Shown piece by piece: positions 60,818-64,000 of a stretch of 64,000 bases of DNA; the stretch's first letter is position 1; each line of letters starts with the position of its first letter. Below the pieces are notes generated by a model, which was not told the DNA's origin, did no database searches, and was given only the letters and a program-made list of their open reading frames with translations. Both the position numbers and the translations under genes were made by a program. This DNA is from Paenibacillus_AP thailandensis (GTDB taxonomy: Bacteria; Bacillota; Bacilli; Paenibacillales; Paenibacillaceae), in assembly GCF_042685365.1 (NCBI RefSeq), contig NZ_JBHUMY010000013.1:147999-211998 (forward strand), in the 5' to 3' direction.

Positions 60818-61876
60818 TTGGTAGATACAACGAAATTCGACATTGCGGTTAAACTTACAGAAGCACAAATTGAGCAAATTTCTTGGAGCGAAGTTAAGAA
60901 AACCATGAAAAAAGGGCTCGTCACATGCGAGTTGTTTGACCAGTACGATGACACCCAACCACGCCTTATTTACAAATACAAGGAAGATGACCCGAAAAGG
61001 GCGTGGTTGAAACTCGAATTATCGGTGCCGCGATTTCTGTACGGAAGCAACGTCTACGAGTTGAAGCAAGTTGAAGTTGAGCCCCTGTTTAGGAAGCTCC
61101 GCCGATTTGTCGCAAGTATGTTGCAGATTCCCCTTTCGCAAGTGCCTCATTACAGCGAATGGGAAGTCGAAAAACTGCATGTTTGCAAAAACTTCAATGT
61201 CGGCCCGCTGATACAGGATTACCTCAGCCTGCTGTCTGGCATACAAAAGCCCGGCGGGTACAAGACTGTCCCATTCAGGGCCGCCGACAGCAACAAACTG
61301 GAATCCGTCGCCTATCAACGTAAATCAAAAAAGAACCGGAGCATCCATAAGTTTTACGATAAGCGGGCAGAAGTGGATCAGATGTCAACTCACCCGAATA
61401 AAGCACAACATCTGCGAGATGCTCAAGGCTTGCTACGGTACGAGATTGAACTTACCTACAATGAAATGAGGAAATTCAGCCCCTCAAGGCGGGCAATTGA
61501 GTTGCTGACCCCTCAGATTGCCGTTAAGGTACTTCAAGACGGTCTGAGTTCTCTGGGGCTAACGAAACCAATTAAGCATTCTTCAATAAGGGGCATGCTC
61601 GACGCCATAAACAGGACAAGCCTCAACGTCAGGACGAAAAACATGCTGATTGCATTTCTCTCCGAATTGCATCTTTATGGCAAGGGCTATTGCAAGAATA
61701 AATACCCGAGGACAACCTACTACGACAACTACAACAAGCTAAAGGAAGTCCTCGGGATGGATGAGATTCTTTTCTCCGAAGTTGACCTGCCACCACTCAA
61801 AGTCCATAAAGATTCGTTTAAGAACAAAAAAAGTCGCTCCATCAGCAGGCGAGCTGAGGAAACGACCATCCAATAA
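60818..61876 (+). CDS. Phage/plasmid replication protein, gene II/X-like
   Basis: 352 residues from TTG 60818, 8 bases after AAGGAGG. Residues 170-185, VAYQRKSKKNRSIHKFYDKRAEV, and LLRYEIELTYNEMRKF resemble the replication initiators of filamentous phages (gpII, RstA) and related rolling-circle elements. Such proteins nick the plus-strand origin. C-terminal part: GYCKNKYPRTTYYDNYNKLKEVLGMDEILFSE. The basic tail is KNKKSRSISRRAEE. The catalytic Tyr cannot be assigned by eye. Confidence 0.7.
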   Translation: MVDTTKFDIAVKLTEAQIEQISWSEVKKTMKKGLVTCELFDQYDDTQPRLIYKYKEDDPKRAWLKLELSVPRFLYGSNVYELKQVEVEPLFRKLRRFVASMLQIPLSQVPHYSEWEVEKLHVCKNFNVGPLIQDYLSLLSGIQKPGGYKTVPFRAADSNKLESVAYQRKSKKNRSIHKFYDKRAEVDQMSTHPNKAQHLRDAQGLLRYEIELTYNEMRKFSPSRRAIELLTPQIAVKVLQDGLSSLGLTKPIKHSSIRGMLDAINRTSLNVRTKNMLIAFLSELHLYGKGYCKNKYPRTTYYDNYNKLKEVLGMDEILFSEVDLPPLKVHKDSFKNKKSRSISRRAEETTIQ

Positions 61877-61937
61877 ATTGACTAATGAAATTATAACATA
61901 CTTCATTCCAATTCAGATACAGCGGAGGTAAAAATAC

Positions 61938-62928
61938 ATGATTCAATACATTGAATTTCGCATGTTTGTAGATCTGGATGAAGAGCAAGCAATGCATCTG
62001 CAAAAGCGTAAGTCCAACCTTGATATTTCTGTCGAGTTGCCAAGAGTCCGCAACGCACCTCTGCAAGTTGTAAATGTGCGGGTCGATGTTCCTTCTCTGC
62101 TTGCGGCTGGGGAGTACGAAGAAAATCTATCGATTGGAAATGTGAGCTCTTTTATCACTAAAATTCAACAATACATCTGCAATTGGTACTATATCAGGCC
62201 AGAGCAAGTGCTTCACATTAATCAACTCCCTTATTGCATTGTTGACAAGCTCACTATTGGGCAAAATGTCTTTCTCGGAAATCGGATTTTCTATTACGAA
62301 GATATTCCGAAAACAGAATTCATTCGATACCAATCAGATAGTAGATGGGTATACCATTTAGGCCCCAAAGCCGATTTTCTGACAGCATTCCACGGACAAG
62401 GTAAAAAGCTTTTTCAGTTGACCGATTCCTTCGCCAAAAGTGATTATACCAGGAACATTCGCATTTCTGAGGGCATATTCAGTTATCGATTTGATCTTAC
62501 CCGGGAGCAGATGACAAAGATCAGCCAAAAGCGACTATTACATGAGCTTATCGACGATGTCAAGCTTTACGGCTTGCTTAAGGAATGGGCCAACAAATTG
62601 CCCAAAATGCCGATGTTTTATTCGATGGAGGAAATCAAGCTGTACATCAGGAGTACTCAGACCTCAATACGAAATAAAGAACGCCTGCTGAGATTTCCTT
62701 CACCTTTTTTTGACTTGTGGCTATGAAGGATGCAAGCAGTATTATTCACCCGCATCGTTCTCGCGGAATTACTCGGATTTGAAAAAGTTACTTGCAGTTC
62801 CGGCTATTCTGCTGGCAGAGCATAACGATCATGTATTGTTTCTCCAACCGTACCGCGAATGGCTGGCAGACAGCCGTCAAGGCCGAGGCGAAGCCGAGCT
62901 TGTACCAGCCTTGACGAGCGGATTCTAA
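61938..62928 (+). pseudogene. Frameshifted paralogue of the replication protein
   Basis: The first frame (to 62726) has IFSYRFDLTREQMTKISQKRLLHELIDDV, aligning with LLRYEIELTYNEMRKFSPSRRAIELLTPQ of the gene upstream (short landmarks: YRFDLTREQM versus YEIELTYNEM). It stops after FFDLWL. The next frame continues GYEGCKQYYSPASFSRNYSDLKKLLAVPAILLAE, matching GYCKNKYPRTTYYDNYNKLKEVLGMDEILFSE. Dropping one T from the T7 run at 62705-62711 joins them into one protein of about 330 residues. Decay, slippage or sequence error are all possible. Confidence 0.7.
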
Positions 62929-62948
62929 CGCCAACACTAATGTCTTGT

Positions 62949-63142
62949 CCTTAGCGTTTAGCTAAGGTACGCCACACGGCGAGTGACGGGATTGCAAAGG
63001 GTGTAATCCTTTGCGTTTCCCCGGACGGGGACGGAAGGGGCGATCTTTTGTTTTGAGTATCGCCACTCTATCCCGACACATCGCTGTGAAGTAATGGGTG
63101 GCGGGCGGCGAGTGCAAACGAGCCGCCCAACTTCCCATTACT
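62949..63142. other. Structured non-coding block, candidate replication origin
   Basis: Four hairpins in 200 bp: CCTTAGC-GTTTA-GCTAAGG (62949-62967); GCAAAGG-N7-CCTTTGC (62994-63014); CCCCG-GA-CGGGG (63019-63030); and a large stem AGTAATGGG...CCCATTACT with inner GGGCGGC...GCCGCCC (63090-63142). No coding frame is convincing. Position after rep-like genes suggests a rolling-circle nick site or a single-strand origin. Confidence 0.55.
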
Positions 63143-63169
63143 GGCATGTCGATTGGTTTTCTTGTAGAA

Positions 63170-63970
63170 TCAATCGGCGTATTCATCAAATTGAAGCTCA
63201 AAGCCCGGCCCTAATGCTTGTAAAACATCTTGAGGTAAAGCGACCATATATGCGTCATCCTCAACAGATACAGCTACTTTGTACGCATAGAAGGGCAATA
63301 TAACCGCAGGCCGATGAATCCATCGGCGTCGGCCAGCAAAGATGCAAAGCTCGGTGTCAATTGATGTAACTCGCATCATCCACTCTTCGGCACTCAGTAC
63401 AAAGCCGGATGGAAACTGCAAGCCTTTCTCGCTTGCTACGAGGCTAATACGGGCGTTCTTACTAGCCGATAGACCCTTTATGCCTCTCGGCACTCTAAGT
63501 TCATCTACAGCGGATTTTACGCTCCTTAACGCCATTTCGATCATTCGCGGTAATCCGCCAATCAACTTCAGCAGAGTACGGTATGGCATCCGCAAAACAT
63601 CCGCGTTGATTAGTAGTATCCTTCCGGCCCGGTCGATCATCATTTTGTAATGGTCAGCGGCAGAGTCACATGCATTGAAGAATTGAACTCGCCAACCGCC
63701 GCACAGCTTTTCTAAAGTCCGCCAGAAGAAGCCTGCTTTACTTCGTCCGCTAACTGCATTATTGTCTTCTAATGCTATAATCTCGAAGCGTTCATTTGTC
63801 AATTCGAAGATGCATTCAATCTTCCTCATACCTCCTGTGGATTCATCGTGAAGTGAGGCTTCAATAGTACCAACGACGACGATAATTTGCGGATGAAGCC
63901 CGACAACGCTATCCGTATCTGCTTGTTGCACCGCCACCGGTAAAAACTGCTGTTCGTCATTTTTGTTCAT
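63170..63970 (-). CDS. Mobile-element protein of unknown function
   Basis: 266 residues from ATG 63970 after GGAGGACG. Not recognised. It is soluble, with no signal peptide or membrane segment. Visible blocks are SVVGLHPQIIVVVGTIEASLHDE, GMRKIECIFELTNERFEIIALEDN and LPFYAYKVAVSVEDDAYMVALP. It points toward the replication genes, with the structured block between them, so it may belong to another transcription unit of the element. Confidence 0.6.
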   Translation of the reverse strand: MNKNDEQQFLPVAVQQADTDSVVGLHPQIIVVVGTIEASLHDESTGGMRKIECIFELTNERFEIIALEDNNAVSGRSKAGFFWRTLEKLCGGWRVQFFNACDSAADHYKMMIDRAGRILLINADVLRMPYRTLLKLIGGLPRMIEMALRSVKSAVDELRVPRGIKGLSASKNARISLVASEKGLQFPSGFVLSAEEWMMRVTSIDTELCIFAGRRRWIHRPAVILPFYAYKVAVSVEDDAYMVALPQDVLQALGPGFELQFDEYAD

Positions 63971-64000
63971 GTAGATCGTCCTCCAATGTGTGATTTGATG

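Noticed and set aside
1..64000. CRISPR array, tRNA or rRNA genes
   Set aside because: No regularly spaced short repeats, cloverleaf or rRNA-like sequence was noticed on either strand; this was judged by reading only.

Overview
The window looks like chromosomal DNA of a moderately GC-rich Firmicute, most likely Paenibacillus, Cohnella or a close relative. The evidence is the mix of Bacillus-type genes (Fur, a YtxJ bacilliredoxin-like protein, Amj flippase, AzlCD, PotABCD, a DUF4023 small protein, BirA-type bioB control), strong AGGAGG ribosome binding sites, sigma-A promoters, and a paeninodin-type lasso peptide cluster, a type known from Paenibacillus. No rRNA, tRNA or CRISPR was seen.

Layout. 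(1) 1-9170: the end of an exopolysaccharide locus: flippase tail, GT4 and GT2 glycosyltransferases, a large secreted glycoside hydrolase, a polysaccharide pyruvyl transferase, then ManC and UDP-glucose dehydrogenase, which supply GDP-mannose and UDP-glucuronate. A 66-bp tandem duplication lies upstream of manC. (2) 9195-16299: a complete lasso peptide cluster in the order nucleotidyltransferase, HPr-kinase-like peptide kinase, B1 (RRE), B2 (protease), D (ABC exporter), C (cyclase) and, last, a 45-residue precursor. The predicted core starts AGQG, has Asp at core position 9 (a 9-residue ring) and ends YDS, the expected phosphorylation site. (3) 16298-39195: ordinary chromosomal genes (regulators, lactonase, Fur with a Fur/PerR-type box, CGNR/DinB divergon, Amj, M3 peptidase, TrmB-AzlCD, ABC1 kinase, an amino-acid ABC transporter, MFS and LysP-type permeases). 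(4) 39196-42060: an AT-richer patch of decay and acquisition: IS3 and IS1182 remnants, a lipoprotein, a matrixin-like secreted protease and a cytochrome P450 pseudogene. (5) 42069-52123: YtxJ, a purine-riboswitch-like RNA in front of a FAD-dependent oxidoreductase, bioB with a BirA-type operator, potABCD and nicotinate phosphoribosyltransferase. (6) 52180-58154: an IS3 fragment, a MalT-like LuxR regulator, a DUF4386 protein, a racemase pseudogene, and an araC-ridA pair bracketed by matching inverted and direct repeats. (7) 58080-64000: the left part of an integrated mobile element: large serine recombinase, XRE repressor with twin operators, a gene II/X-type rolling-circle replication protein, a frameshifted paralogue of it, a structured non-coding block that could be a replication origin, and an unrecognised protein.

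The most notable systems are the lasso peptide cluster with its precursor gene last, the riboswitch with changes at conserved positions, and the serine-recombinase element carrying a filamentous-phage-type replication protein. Function calls come from motif and family recognition by eye. No database search was run.
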